A DNA stretch of 16,761 bases from Methylosinus sp. PW1 (GTDB taxonomy: Bacteria; Pseudomonadota; Alphaproteobacteria; Rhizobiales; Beijerinckiaceae), in NCBI RefSeq assembly GCF_000745215.1, contig NZ_JQNK01000011.1, positions 1-16,761 of the forward strand, given 5' to 3'. Positions 1-6,355 of this stretch are shown piece by piece. Position 1 is the first letter of the stretch. Every line of letters begins with the position of its first letter. The position numbers and the translations under genes are program-made. The notes beneath the pieces are model-generated. The model was not told the origin of the DNA. It searched no databases and saw nothing but the letters and a program-made list of their open reading frames with translations.

Positions 1-544
1 CTTCGGGGTTCGCCAGCCGGTAAAGCTCATAGCGATGCAGCACAACGGGGGCCATGGCCACACCAAGCGCGTCCATAACGCTGCGGGCAGCCTCTTCGTG
101 GCTGCGGCTATTCGGGGTCGCAAAATTCAAAATTGCTATGGCGGGTTTCCCCATGCGGCGCGCAAGTCCCGCGCTCTTCGCCACGCCGTCGTGCGCGTCG
201 CTTTCGAGCCAGAAGGGCATGAGAACGAAATCGGCGGCTTCGACGGCTGCCGGGGCTTCACTGCTCCGACCTGGTGGGGTGTCGATCAAAAGAAGGTCGC
301 AACCCGCCTGCTCGGCTTTTCTCTGCTCGTCGGTCAGGTCGTTTTCGGTGATGAACTTGACGACGGGCAAATCCCGGCCGTGCTTGTTTTTTCGCCGCTT
401 GGCCCAATTCGTCGCGTTCTGTTGGGTGTCCATGTCAAGAATCATGACGTTAAGGCCCGCATCGGTTGCGGCGGCGGCGATGTGTTTGGTGAGGGTCGTT
501 TTTCCGACGCCGCCCTTGTTGATGGTGATTGCAAGAGTGAGCAT
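1..544 (-). CDS. parA: ParA-family partition ATPase (N-terminal part; gene continues across the window ends)
   Basis: This is the first 181 codons of a ParA/MinD-type ATPase that would segregate the plasmid by ATP-dependent binding to the nucleoid. The deviant Walker A motif KGGVGKTT lies at residues 10-17, DMD at 37-39 fits Walker A', and LLLIDTPPG at about 84-92 fits Walker B. There is no N-terminal helix-turn-helix, so it resembles type Ib ParA proteins such as ParF, which pair with small RHH partners. ATG 544 was chosen because the protein then starts just before the conserved strand and Walker loop. An AAAGG sequence lies about 11 nt upstream. The frame is open at position 1 and continues from 16761 to a stop at 16634, giving 223 aa in total. 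An array of TGCA octamers starts 2 nt before the start codon and probably controls the gene. Confidence 0.93.
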   Translation of the reverse strand, partial: MLTLAITINKGGVGKTTLTKHIAAAATDAGLNVMILDMDTQQNATNWAKRRKNKHGRDLPVVKFITENDLTDEQRKAEQAGCDLLLIDTPPGRSSEAPAAVEAADFVLMPFWLESDAHDGVAKSAGLARRMGKPAIAILNFATPNSRSHEEAARSVMDALGVAMAPVVLHRYELYRLANPE

Positions 545-545
545 C

Positions 546-589
546 TGCAAATGTGCCTTTCTGCAACTGTGCACAAATGCAAACTTGCG
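546..589. repeat. TGCA octamer array A, at the parA start
   Basis: TGC units begin at 546, 554, 562, 570, 578 and 586, an exact 8-bp period. Four of the six units are TGCA followed by 4 variable bases. The array ends 2 nt from the parA start codon, so it covers the expected ribosome-binding and probably the -10 region. Tetramer boxes with 4-bp spacers are the known site type of ParG-like RHH proteins, so a centromere or operator role is the best inference. Confidence 0.75.
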
Positions 590-604
590 CCGGTTTTTGA
601 TTCG

Positions 605-610
605 CGTCAA
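605..610 (-). promoter_or_regulatory. parA: Possible -35 element of the parA promoter
   Basis: On the minus strand TTGACG (610-605) lies between arrays B and A. A weak -10-like CAAGTT follows 17 bp later at 587-582, inside array A. The -35 match is good and the -10 match is poor. If correct, protein bound at array A would block RNA polymerase, giving autoregulation of the partition operon. Confidence 0.3.
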
Positions 611-650
611 CGCCCTAGTTTCCTGCGGCTTTCGCACCATTGGTCTTGTG

Positions 651-678
651 TGCACAGCTGCACACGTGCAGAAATGCG
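651..678. repeat. TGCA octamer array B, upstream of parA
   Basis: TGC units begin at 651, 659, 667 and 675 with exact 8-bp spacing; the first three are TGCA and the last is TGCG. The array lies 62 bp beyond array A on the upstream side of parA. Two arrays flanking a promoter-sized segment would suit repression by looping or a two-part centromere. Confidence 0.65.
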
Positions 679-1229
679 CCGATAGAGGCAAATACGCGAC
701 CGACACAAACAGTCTGAAACTGCGGTCTCAAATGATGGCTGCCAAAATTATCCCTATGCCGCGCGCCAAATGCGGCCCTGTGATTGGGGCTTTCGCCCTC
801 GGAGCAATAACCCGCGCTCAATCATCTGTTTTCAGTCATTATCGGGCTTGCGGATTAGGCCTTGCCCTTTGTTCGACGCGCCGCAGGCCGTCGAATTCTT
901 GGGACGCCCTTCGTCCCGACGCCTCCTCAACAGCTCCACGCGCAGCAAGAGTCACCCGAAGGGGCGAAGCGAAGCGGAGCAGCCCGAAGGGCTTGACCTT
1001 GCGAGCATGGTGCTACCGTTTGGCGTTTGAGGGACGGGGGGAAAGCGCAAACTCTGAAGGAAGCGCGAGCGTCAAAACAGCCCCTTTCTCGCTGAGGAAA
1101 TGTCGCGCTACGGCGCGACGAGCGCGCCGCGTCCTTTAGGGCGCATATGCTCGCGTGGGGAGTTGCCGCGCGTCCTCGCGCGGCTCCGAATACAATAGGG
1201 CATTGAAAACATGCGGATTGCTTGGGTTG
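679..1229. other. Intergenic stretch upstream of the origin, with two GC-rich hairpins
   Basis: No convincing gene is seen on either strand. Two short perfect hairpins stand out: GTCGCGC/GCGCGAC with a 4-nt loop at 1102-1119, and GCCGCGCG/CGCGCGGC with a TCCT loop at 1165-1184. They could belong to an untranslated RNA, a transcription stop, or structure at the edge of the origin. Open frames here lack protein-like composition. Confidence 0.4.
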
Positions 1230-1247
1230 TTATCCACAGCCTGCCAT

Positions 1248-1279
1248 TGTTCTGATGTTCTACTGTTCTTCTGTTCTAG
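1248..1279. repeat. TGTTCTNN octamer array next to the DnaA box
   Basis: TGTTCT occurs at 1248, 1256, 1264 and 1272, four perfect copies at exactly 8 bp. This is the same period as the TGCA arrays but a different core. Its position 9 bp after the DnaA box suggests a role in origin opening or in binding a regulatory protein. Confidence 0.6.
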
Positions 1280-1319
1280 AGCAAAAAACGACATTATAGC
1301 AACAGCTTAGCGACGTTGC

Positions 1320-1403
1320 GGGGGACGAAATCAGCGCTCCGGGGGACAAAATCAGCGCTCCGGGGGACGGATTCAGCGCTCCGGGGGACAAAATCAGCCA
1401 ATA
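1320..1403 (+). repeat. Iterons 1-4 (21-bp direct repeats)
   Basis: Four adjoining 21-bp units start at 1320, 1341, 1362 and 1383. The core is GGGGGAC followed by (A/G)(A/G)A(A/T)TCAGC, and the first three end in GCTCC. They are the likely binding sites of the downstream initiator. Because the unit is a multiple of 3 they translate as RGTKSAL/RGTDSAL repeats and create a spurious in-frame extension upstream of rep. Confidence 0.85.
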
Positions 1404-1424
1404 GTCCACAAGGCGGGCTTGCCG

Positions 1425-1460
1425 TGCAAATATGCAATCCTGCACAATTGCACGCTTGCA
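1425..1460. repeat. TGCA octamer array C, inside the iteron region
   Basis: TGCA units begin at 1425, 1433, 1441, 1449 and 1457, five perfect cores at exact 8-bp spacing. The array sits between iteron 4 (1383) and iteron 5 (1471). It interrupts the regular iteron spacing and would place the array-binding protein within the replication origin. Confidence 0.75.
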
Positions 1461-1470
1461 AAACCGTTCC

Positions 1471-1576
1471 GGGGGACAGAATCAGCCGCCGAGCTGGTAG
1501 CTTGCGGGGGACAAAATCAGCGCTCCGGGGGACGGATTCAGCAAGCCTGACCCGGCGGAAAGGGGGACGGATTTTG
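1471..1576 (+). repeat. Iterons 5-8 and a possible rep operator
   Basis: Further GGGGGAC units start at 1471, 1506, 1527 and 1562; units 6 and 7 are directly adjacent at 21 bp. The eighth is incomplete and is followed by an opposed GTCCCCC at 1584-1590, so 1562-1590 forms an inverted pair of half-iterons 23 bp before the rep start. In Rep_3 plasmids such inverted partial iterons serve as the operator bound by Rep dimers. Confidence 0.75.
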
Positions 1577-1612
1577 TTTGCGCGTCCCCCGGAAATCCGG
1601 CAGCTTTGCTTT

Positions 1613-2710
1613 ATGACCGAATCGCCCGCGCAATTGCCGCTCGATCTGAAGAGCGGGCCTAAGCCGACAGGTGACATCTGGAAGCCGTCAGCGGCGCGTC
1701 CGGCGACTGTCCCTGTGCCCTTGCCGGTCGTGATGGTGCGCGTCGAAGGGCCGTTCACGGCGCTTGATCGCAAGCTGTGGCTGCTGCTGCTGCACAATGC
1801 TTGGGACGAACTGGATTCTGATAAGCCCTATCATGAAATCTCGGTCGCGGAGCTGGTGCGCTTGTTCCGCAAATTCGGCCGCACCGACCTTGGGACGCGC
1901 GGCAAAATCAGTCTCGGGAAAGCCGAAGAAGAAACCGACGCCGCCGCCCTTTGGCAGAGCATGCGGCGGCTCGTCAAAACGACGGTCGAATGGGAAGACG
2001 AAGATTACGAGGGGATTAGCGCGCTTGTGAGCGAAGCTCTGTTCAGCAAGCGCTACCGCGAAACAGGCAAAATCTACTACGCCTTCGGCAGGGGACTCTC
2101 AAAACAGATTCTCGCGCCGCGCGCCTTTGCGCGGCTGCGCTGCCATGTCGTCCTGGCCTTGCGCAGCAAATATGCCGTGACGCTCTATGAAATTCTCGAA
2201 GCCTACGTGAACCGGCGTGAAAACGGTTTCACGATCTCGCTCGATGAATTCCGGTCATGGCTCAAAGTGTCAGACGACGCGTCTTCCTATGAGGATTGGA
2301 AATATCTTAAGCGGCGTGTCATTGAACCCGCCGTAAATGAAATCAATGAGCGCGCCGAAGAGGCCGGGTTTTTCGTCGCCTACGAAGGCCTGCGCGAAGG
2401 AAAGTCCTTCGCAAAGATAAAATTCACGCTGACGAAAACAGCGGCGCGCGACGAACGCGATGAAGTGCTGCAAGGTAAGGCGCGGCGCGCGCGCGCGTTC
2501 GACGCGAAGAAGAGCGCCGACGCACGAGGCGATTATCTCCCCAACGATTTGGTTCTCGAACAGGTGCGCGACATCGCGCCCGGATGGGATAGGCAAGCCC
2601 TGGTCGCGCGGTTCAACGAATGGGGCAGGGACAAGCCGCCGCCACGAAACCCGCACAGCGCCTTCATCGGCTGGGTGAAGCGTTTCACCAAGGGGAAGGC
2701 CGCGGCCTGA
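1613..2710 (+). CDS. repA: Replication initiator protein, Rep_3 family
   Basis: This 365-aa protein would bind the iterons just upstream and start plasmid replication. It has the two winged-helix layout of Rep_3 initiators. WH1 spans about residues 45-180, and WH2 contains LRSKYAVTLYEILEAY (183-198) and FRSWLKVS (213-220), then YLKRRVIEPAVNEI (231-244), all typical of the family. The C-terminal 90 residues are basic and less conserved. ATG 1613 was chosen over the open frame that begins at 1316 because the upstream 99 codons are only translated iterons. No strong ribosome-binding site is visible, as might suit a low-level initiator. Inverted half-iterons at 1562-1590 suggest autorepression. 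The vsr gene starts 6 nt after its stop, so read-through could couple the restriction-modification genes to replication-gene transcription. Confidence 0.88.
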   Translation: MTESPAQLPLDLKSGPKPTGDIWKPSAARPATVPVPLPVVMVRVEGPFTALDRKLWLLLLHNAWDELDSDKPYHEISVAELVRLFRKFGRTDLGTRGKISLGKAEEETDAAALWQSMRRLVKTTVEWEDEDYEGISALVSEALFSKRYRETGKIYYAFGRGLSKQILAPRAFARLRCHVVLALRSKYAVTLYEILEAYVNRRENGFTISLDEFRSWLKVSDDASSYEDWKYLKRRVIEPAVNEINERAEEAGFFVAYEGLREGKSFAKIKFTLTKTAARDERDEVLQGKARRARAFDAKKSADARGDYLPNDLVLEQVRDIAPGWDRQALVARFNEWGRDKPPPRNPHSAFIGWVKRFTKGKAAA

Positions 2711-2716
2711 TGGTCG

Positions 2717-3133
2717 ATGGCTGATACTCTCACGCCAGCCGAACGCAGCGAACGCATGGCGCGCGTAAAGGGGCGCGGCACTGCGCCCGAAATGCTTGTC
2801 CGCCGAATCGTGCACAAGCTGGGGTACCGCTACCGACTGCACCGCCGCGACCTCCCCGGCTGCCCGGATTTAGCCTTTGGAAACCGACGAAAAATCATTT
2901 TCGTGCACGGTTGTTTCTGGCATCGTCATGATGATTCGACCTGCAAGCTCGCGCGGCTTCCAAAGTCACGGCTCGATTTCTGGCTTCCCAAGCTCGAAGC
3001 GAACCGCGCACGCGACGCGAAAAATCAGGAACGGATCAGGGCAATGGGCTGGGATTTCCTCGTAATTTGGGAATGCCAGCTCGGAGACAAGGAACTGCTG
3101 AAACAGAGGATACGATCATTTCTAGGGCCATGA
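2717..3133 (+). CDS. vsr: Very short patch repair (Vsr) endonuclease
   Basis: Vsr nicks DNA 5' of the T in T:G mismatches created when 5-methylcytosine deaminates, starting repair that limits C-to-T mutation at the partner methyltransferase's sites. The protein is 138 aa, the normal family length. It shows the N-terminal SERMARVKGRGTAPE segment, the catalytic D51 in PGCPDLAF, H64 and H69 in VHGCFWHRH, and zinc-type cysteines C66 and C76, with conserved WLPKLEANRARD and GW..L.IWEC segments. All key residues appear intact. Its TGA stop overlaps the start codon of the methyltransferase (ATGA at 3130-3133), so the two are translationally coupled. It lies 6 nt after the replication initiator gene. 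Confidence 0.95.
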   Translation: MADTLTPAERSERMARVKGRGTAPEMLVRRIVHKLGYRYRLHRRDLPGCPDLAFGNRRKIIFVHGCFWHRHDDSTCKLARLPKSRLDFWLPKLEANRARDAKNQERIRAMGWDFLVIWECQLGDKELLKQRIRSFLGP

Positions 3134-4278
3134 AATCCATTGAGCTTTTCGCGGGGGCGGGCGGTCTCGGTATCGGCCTGCACCACGCCGGATTCAGGCC
3201 CGTCAACGTGATTGAATGGGATCGCTACTGCTGCGACACAATCCGCGAGAACAAGGCCCGCGGCGTTGACGCCGTGAAGCACTGGAAGCTGACGGCGGGC
3301 GACGTGCGAGAGGTCGATTTCGGCAAGTACGAGGGCAAGCTGCAACTCGTCTCCGGCGGCCCTCCATGCCAGCCTTTTTCCCTCGGCGGCAAGCATGGGG
3401 CGCACAAGGATCGGCGCGACATGTTCCCGGAGGCCATTCGTGCCGTGCGCGACTCGAAGCCGAAAGCGTTCATCTTCGAGAACGTGAAGGGGCTGACGCG
3501 GGAGAGTTTCCGCAATTATTTCGAGTATATCCGCCTTCAACTGGAACACCCGGAAATTCAACGGCGCAAAAGCGAGGCGTGGGCTAATCATCTCGCCCGG
3601 CTCGAGCAGCATCACACCAGCGGAAGCCGGTCGGGCCTCAATTATCGCGTCGTGACGCAACTGGTGAATGCCGCGGACTACGGCGTTCCCCAGCGCCGCG
3701 AGCGCGTTTTCTTCGTCGGATTCCGCGAAGACGTTAACGTGTCGTGGAGCTTTCCTTTGGCCACGCATTCACAAGATGCCCTGCTTTGGGATCAGGTTCA
3801 CGGCGATTATTGGGAGCGGCACGAAGTGCCGAAAAAACTCCGCCACGTTCCCGCGGCGCGCGCCAAGCATACAGACGCGCCGAATGCTCTTGCGTGGCAG
3901 ACGGTGCGCGACGCACTCCGCGGCATTCCCGACCCGGAAACAGACCCCGCCGCGGCGGCGGCGTTCCTGAACCATCGTTTTCAACCGGGCGCGCGCGCCT
4001 ATCCGGGCCATACGGGCAGCCCGCTCGATGAGCCTGCGAAAACTCTCAAGGCAGGCGTCCACGGCGTACCTGGCGGCGAAAACATGTTGCGGCGACCGGA
4101 TGGCAGCATTCGCTATTTCAGCGTGCGCGAAAGCGCTCGGCTTCAAACCTTCCCCGATGATTTTCTTTTTCATGGTTCTTGGACGGAAACGATGCGCCAG
4201 CTTGGCAACGCGGTTCCCGTGCGGCTGGCGCGTGTCGTCGGAGAAGATGTCGCGCGTCATTTGGAGCGCGCGTCGTGA
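3130..4278 (+). CDS. DNA (cytosine-5-)-methyltransferase of a type II restriction-modification system
   Basis: This 382-aa enzyme would transfer a methyl group from S-adenosylmethionine to C5 of cytosine and protect DNA from the neighbouring nuclease. Motif I (FAGAGGLGIG) is at residues 7-16 and motif IV (GGPPCQPFS) at 76-84 with catalytic C80. Motif VI (ENV) is at 117-119 and motif VIII (QRRERVFFVG) at about 188-197. Motif X (QLGNAVPV) is near the C-terminus. The stretch between VIII and IX is the variable target-recognition region. ATG 3130 is preferred over the upstream in-frame start at 3067, which would overlap the vsr frame for 60 nt. It overlaps vsr upstream and the endonuclease gene downstream by 4 nt each, forming one operon. 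Its target is not readable from sequence; the partner nuclease family suggests CCGCGG. Confidence 0.95.
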   Translation: MKSIELFAGAGGLGIGLHHAGFRPVNVIEWDRYCCDTIRENKARGVDAVKHWKLTAGDVREVDFGKYEGKLQLVSGGPPCQPFSLGGKHGAHKDRRDMFPEAIRAVRDSKPKAFIFENVKGLTRESFRNYFEYIRLQLEHPEIQRRKSEAWANHLARLEQHHTSGSRSGLNYRVVTQLVNAADYGVPQRRERVFFVGFREDVNVSWSFPLATHSQDALLWDQVHGDYWERHEVPKKLRHVPAARAKHTDAPNALAWQTVRDALRGIPDPETDPAAAAAFLNHRFQPGARAYPGHTGSPLDEPAKTLKAGVHGVPGGENMLRRPDGSIRYFSVRESARLQTFPDDFLFHGSWTETMRQLGNAVPVRLARVVGEDVARHLERAS

Positions 4279-4958
4279 CCGGCCCCTATAATCCACTCGA
4301 TAAGCTTAACCTCGCGCGGAGCGTGGAAACCGAGTTGCTGGGCCGCGCGGCCATTCCGCTCGGCGAATGCGAGAGTATCGCGGGGGCAGGGGTCTATGTG
4401 ATCTACTATACGGGCGATTTTCCGGCGTATGCCTCCATAGCCGCAGTCAATCGAGAGGGCGCTTTCAAAGTCCCGATTTACGTCGGCAAAGCGATTCCGA
4501 AAGGAGGCCGGAAAGGTGGCGTGACGAAGGATTCGTCAAAAGGACGCGCGTTGGCTGACCGTCTGCGCCAACATGCAAGCTCGGTCGATGAGGCCAACAA
4601 TCTTGAGCTGGCGGATTTCTTCGTTCGTCATTTGGTGGTCGATGACATCTGGATTCCGCTCGGCGAAAACATGCTAATCGAAAGTTTCAAGCCGGTCTGG
4701 AATCGTGCCATTGACGGGTTCGGAAACAAAGACCCCGGAATTCGACGGGCGACACAATACAAGTCCCCGTGGGACGTGTTGCATCCCGGACGCAAGAAGA
4801 TGGAGAAACTTGCGGATAGCAGTCTGACGCCGGAATTCCTAATCCAGCGCGTCGCGGATTATCTGTCGGGCAAGAAGCTCGCGGCTCTCCCGAAAGCCAT
4901 CGCCGAACAGCAGGAAGCGGAAGCAGCGGCTATCGAGGATGAAGCCGACGAAGTTTAA
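4275..4958 (+). CDS. Type II restriction endonuclease, Eco29kI-like GIY-YIG family
   Basis: The 227-aa protein resembles Eco29kI-type enzymes, GIY-YIG nucleases that cut CCGCGG. Residues in the expected order are GVYVIYY (39-45), the YVGKA loop (69-73, Y69), R96 and H100 in RLRQH, E131 in GENMLIESF, N143 in PVWN, and a WDVLHPGR segment near 166-173. Spacings R-x3-H and E-x11-N fit what I recall of the Eco29kI active site. GTG 4275 is taken as start because it overlaps the methyltransferase stop as GTGA and gives a length close to the family's roughly 214 aa; the frame open upstream lies inside the methyltransferase. The C-terminus is Ala/Glu-rich. Position directly after the methyltransferase supports the assignment. 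The exact site cut is inferred. Confidence 0.85.
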   Translation: MTGPYNPLDKLNLARSVETELLGRAAIPLGECESIAGAGVYVIYYTGDFPAYASIAAVNREGAFKVPIYVGKAIPKGGRKGGVTKDSSKGRALADRLRQHASSVDEANNLELADFFVRHLVVDDIWIPLGENMLIESFKPVWNRAIDGFGNKDPGIRRATQYKSPWDVLHPGRKKMEKLADSSLTPEFLIQRVADYLSGKKLAALPKAIAEQQEAEAAAIEDEADEV

Positions 4959-4959
4959 A

Positions 4960-5505
4960 TCAGGCAAGCCTCGAAATTGTGCTCTGCGAAACATTGAACC
5001 GCCGCGCAAGATCGGCCTGCGACGCGGTGCCGTCGGCAAGCGCCTTGCGGGCCTCCTCGCGCTGGTGACGGGTGAGGGCAGGGGGTCGGCCCATGTGAAC
5101 GCCGCGCGCTTTGGCGCGCTCGCGGCCCTCGCCCGTGCGGGCGCGGATCAATTCGCGCTCGAACTCGGCCAAGCCGCCCAGCACGGTAAGCATCAACCGG
5201 CCGTGTGGGGTCGTGGTGTCGGCCCATGTGTCATGCAGCGAACGGAAGCCGGCCCCAGCCTTCGCCACGGCGTCTAGGATGTTCAACAGGTCGCGCGTCG
5301 ATCGCGCCAGCCGATCGAGACGGGTTACAAGCAGGGTGTCGCCGTCGCCGAGCGCCTTCAACGCGCGGGCCAGCTCGCGCCGGTCGGACTTCGCGCCGCT
5401 GGCCGTCTCGCGGAAAACCTTCTCGGATCCGGCGGCGCGCAGCTGCTTCACCTGCGCGTCAACGCTCTGGCCGTCGGTCGAGACTCGCGCATAGCCGTAG
5501 ATCAT
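4960..5505 (-). CDS. Serine recombinase / resolvase
   Basis: This 181-aa protein belongs to the small serine recombinases (Tn3 resolvase/invertase type). It probably resolves plasmid multimers by site-specific recombination. The N-terminus MIYGYARVST carries R7 and the catalytic S9. TRLDRLARST is the conserved arginine-rich active-site segment, and GLAEFERELIRART is the long helix of the dimer interface. MGRPPALT begins the linker to a C-terminal helix-turn-helix (ASQADLARRFNVSQSTISRL). It appears full length. Its ATG overlaps the toxin stop codon (ATGA), making it the last gene of the toxin-antitoxin operon and tying its expression to that promoter. It converges on the restriction-enzyme gene with one base between stops, with no terminator visible. 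The resolution site was not identified. Confidence 0.93.
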   Translation of the reverse strand: MIYGYARVSTDGQSVDAQVKQLRAAGSEKVFRETASGAKSDRRELARALKALGDGDTLLVTRLDRLARSTRDLLNILDAVAKAGAGFRSLHDTWADTTTPHGRLMLTVLGGLAEFERELIRARTGEGRERAKARGVHMGRPPALTRHQREEARKALADGTASQADLARRFNVSQSTISRLA

Positions 5506-5798
5506 GGAAAGGAAAACCCGCCTTGCTCGGCAATGGCGGCGGCGTCGCGCGCGCCATGCAACACACGGACAAGGATAACCTCGGTTTCGGTGAACATGTA
5601 ATAGAGCGCGTAATTGCCTTGGAACATCGCGCGCAGACCGCGCGCGAGCTGGTCACGCGCCGCGCCAGACATGGGGAAATCCTGCGCCCGCGCGAGAGTC
5701 GTCATGATTTTGTCGATCAATCGGCGGGCGGCTTCTTCGGAATCCTCGGCGATGTAAGCCCAAATTTCGGCAAGGTCGGCTTCCGCCGTTTCGGTCAA
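5502..5798 (-). CDS. parE: RelE/ParE-family toxin
   Basis: The 98-aa protein has the ParE/RelE fold signature: an N-terminal TETAEADLAEIWAYIAED helix pair, a central FPMSGAARDQLARGLRAM segment, and a C-terminal YYMFTETEVILVRVLHGARD strand pair. ParE members poison DNA gyrase, but this one is assigned by pattern only. The start is unusual. A TTG at 5798 overlaps the antitoxin stop (TTGA), while the family's usual KIRLTE start would be three codons upstream, where a CTC stands in place of ATG. I take TTG with translational coupling. The stop overlaps the resolvase start. Confidence 0.88.
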   Translation of the reverse strand: MTETAEADLAEIWAYIAEDSEEAARRLIDKIMTTLARAQDFPMSGAARDQLARGLRAMFQGNYALYYMFTETEVILVRVLHGARDAAAIAEQGGFSFP

Positions 5799-6082
5799 AC
5801 GGATTTTGAGCGGTCGGCTAATAGCTTCCTCCCTCGGGCAATGATGGCTTCGGCGTCAAACTCCCTCACGCGCCCCGCGGCAACGTCGGCCAAGCCTTTG
5901 TCGATATCCTGCTTAAGCGCGGCAAGCTCCTGCAACTGCAAAGCGCGTTTCATTTTCCAATCGCGGATGGCCTCGCGCACGACTTCGCTGGTCGAGGCGT
6001 AGTCGCCGGCCTCAACGGCGCTCTTGACGATCGCAGCCATGTCGGCGGGCAGGGTGATGGTCAACCTCTCGATGTCGGACAT
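5795..6082 (-). CDS. parD: ParD-like RHH antitoxin
   Basis: A 95-aa type II antitoxin that would neutralise the toxin encoded next to it and repress the operon. The N-terminal LTITLPADMAAIVKSAVEAG followed by YASTSEVVREAIRDW is a clear RHH domain of the ParD/CopG type. The C-terminal half (LKQDIDKGLADVAAGRVREF) is the toxin-wrapping segment found in ParD proteins. ATG 6082 is preferred over ATG 6112 because a GGAG sits 8 nt upstream and the RHH then begins near residue 6. The stop overlaps the toxin start. Direct repeats upstream are likely its operator. Confidence 0.9.
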   Translation of the reverse strand: MSDIERLTITLPADMAAIVKSAVEAGDYASTSEVVREAIRDWKMKRALQLQELAALKQDIDKGLADVAAGRVREFDAEAIIARGRKLLADRSKSV

Positions 6083-6109
6083 GGGGCGGCTCCTTTCGAA
6101 AATCATGTT

Positions 6110-6129
6110 CATACTTTATCATACTTATG
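6110..6129. promoter_or_regulatory. Direct-repeat operator of the toxin-antitoxin operon
   Basis: Two 10-bp direct repeats, CATACTTTAT and CATACTTATG, start at 6110 and 6120, about 28 bp upstream of the antitoxin start. Short spaced repeats of this kind are typical binding sites of RHH antitoxins. A -10-like TATGAT is visible within the repeats on the minus strand, consistent with repression by promoter occlusion. Confidence 0.45.
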
Positions 6130-6159
6130 ATGCAGCCACGAGGGGAAAAATCGCTGAGC

Positions 6160-6242
6160 TTTTGCAAGTATCTTTTGCATAGTGGGAAGGCCTGCAAAAC
6201 GTGGGGTCGGCGGATTATGCAAAAGTCTTGATTTTTGCACGC
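6160..6242. repeat. Cluster of TTTTGCA motifs in both orientations
   Basis: TTTTGCA-like words occur at about 6160, 6173 and 6233 on the plus strand. Reverse copies (TGCAAAA) start at 6193 and 6218. Spacing is irregular, unlike the 8-bp arrays elsewhere. The cluster lies upstream of the toxin-antitoxin promoter and of a small plus-strand ORF and could be an operator. Confidence 0.35.
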
Positions 6243-6355
6243 TCGCCAGTGCGTTGCCGATCACGCCCAACACGAAAAAATCTGTGCGGTTCGCAATTGA
6301 CGCCGCCGTACCTCAACGAAACTCGATGCGGCGAATCGAACGAGAGGCCGCACCA

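Larger units (their letters stand above)
1230..1612. other. Probable vegetative replication origin (oriV)
   Basis: A consensus DnaA box TTATCCACA is at 1230-1238. It is followed by four TGTTCTNN octamers (1248-1279), an A+T-richer stretch (about 1279-1315), and iterons from 1320 to 1576, immediately upstream of a Rep_3 initiator gene. This is the usual arrangement of iteron-controlled theta plasmids: Rep binds the iterons, DnaA binds its box, and the AT-rich segment opens. Confidence 0.8.

Noticed and set aside
54..1139. Long plus-strand open frame opposite parA
   Set aside because: It runs antisense to a clear ParA gene and through the octamer arrays. Its composition (Ser, Arg, Cys-rich) is typical of a shadow frame in GC-rich DNA.
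1320..1576. CRISPR array
   Set aside because: The 21-bp repeats are mostly adjacent with no spacers of uniform length and lie directly before a Rep gene, so they are iterons.
1316..1612. N-terminal extension of Rep with RGTKSAL repeats
   Set aside because: The repeats are translated iterons and the conserved Rep_3 domain starts after ATG 1613.
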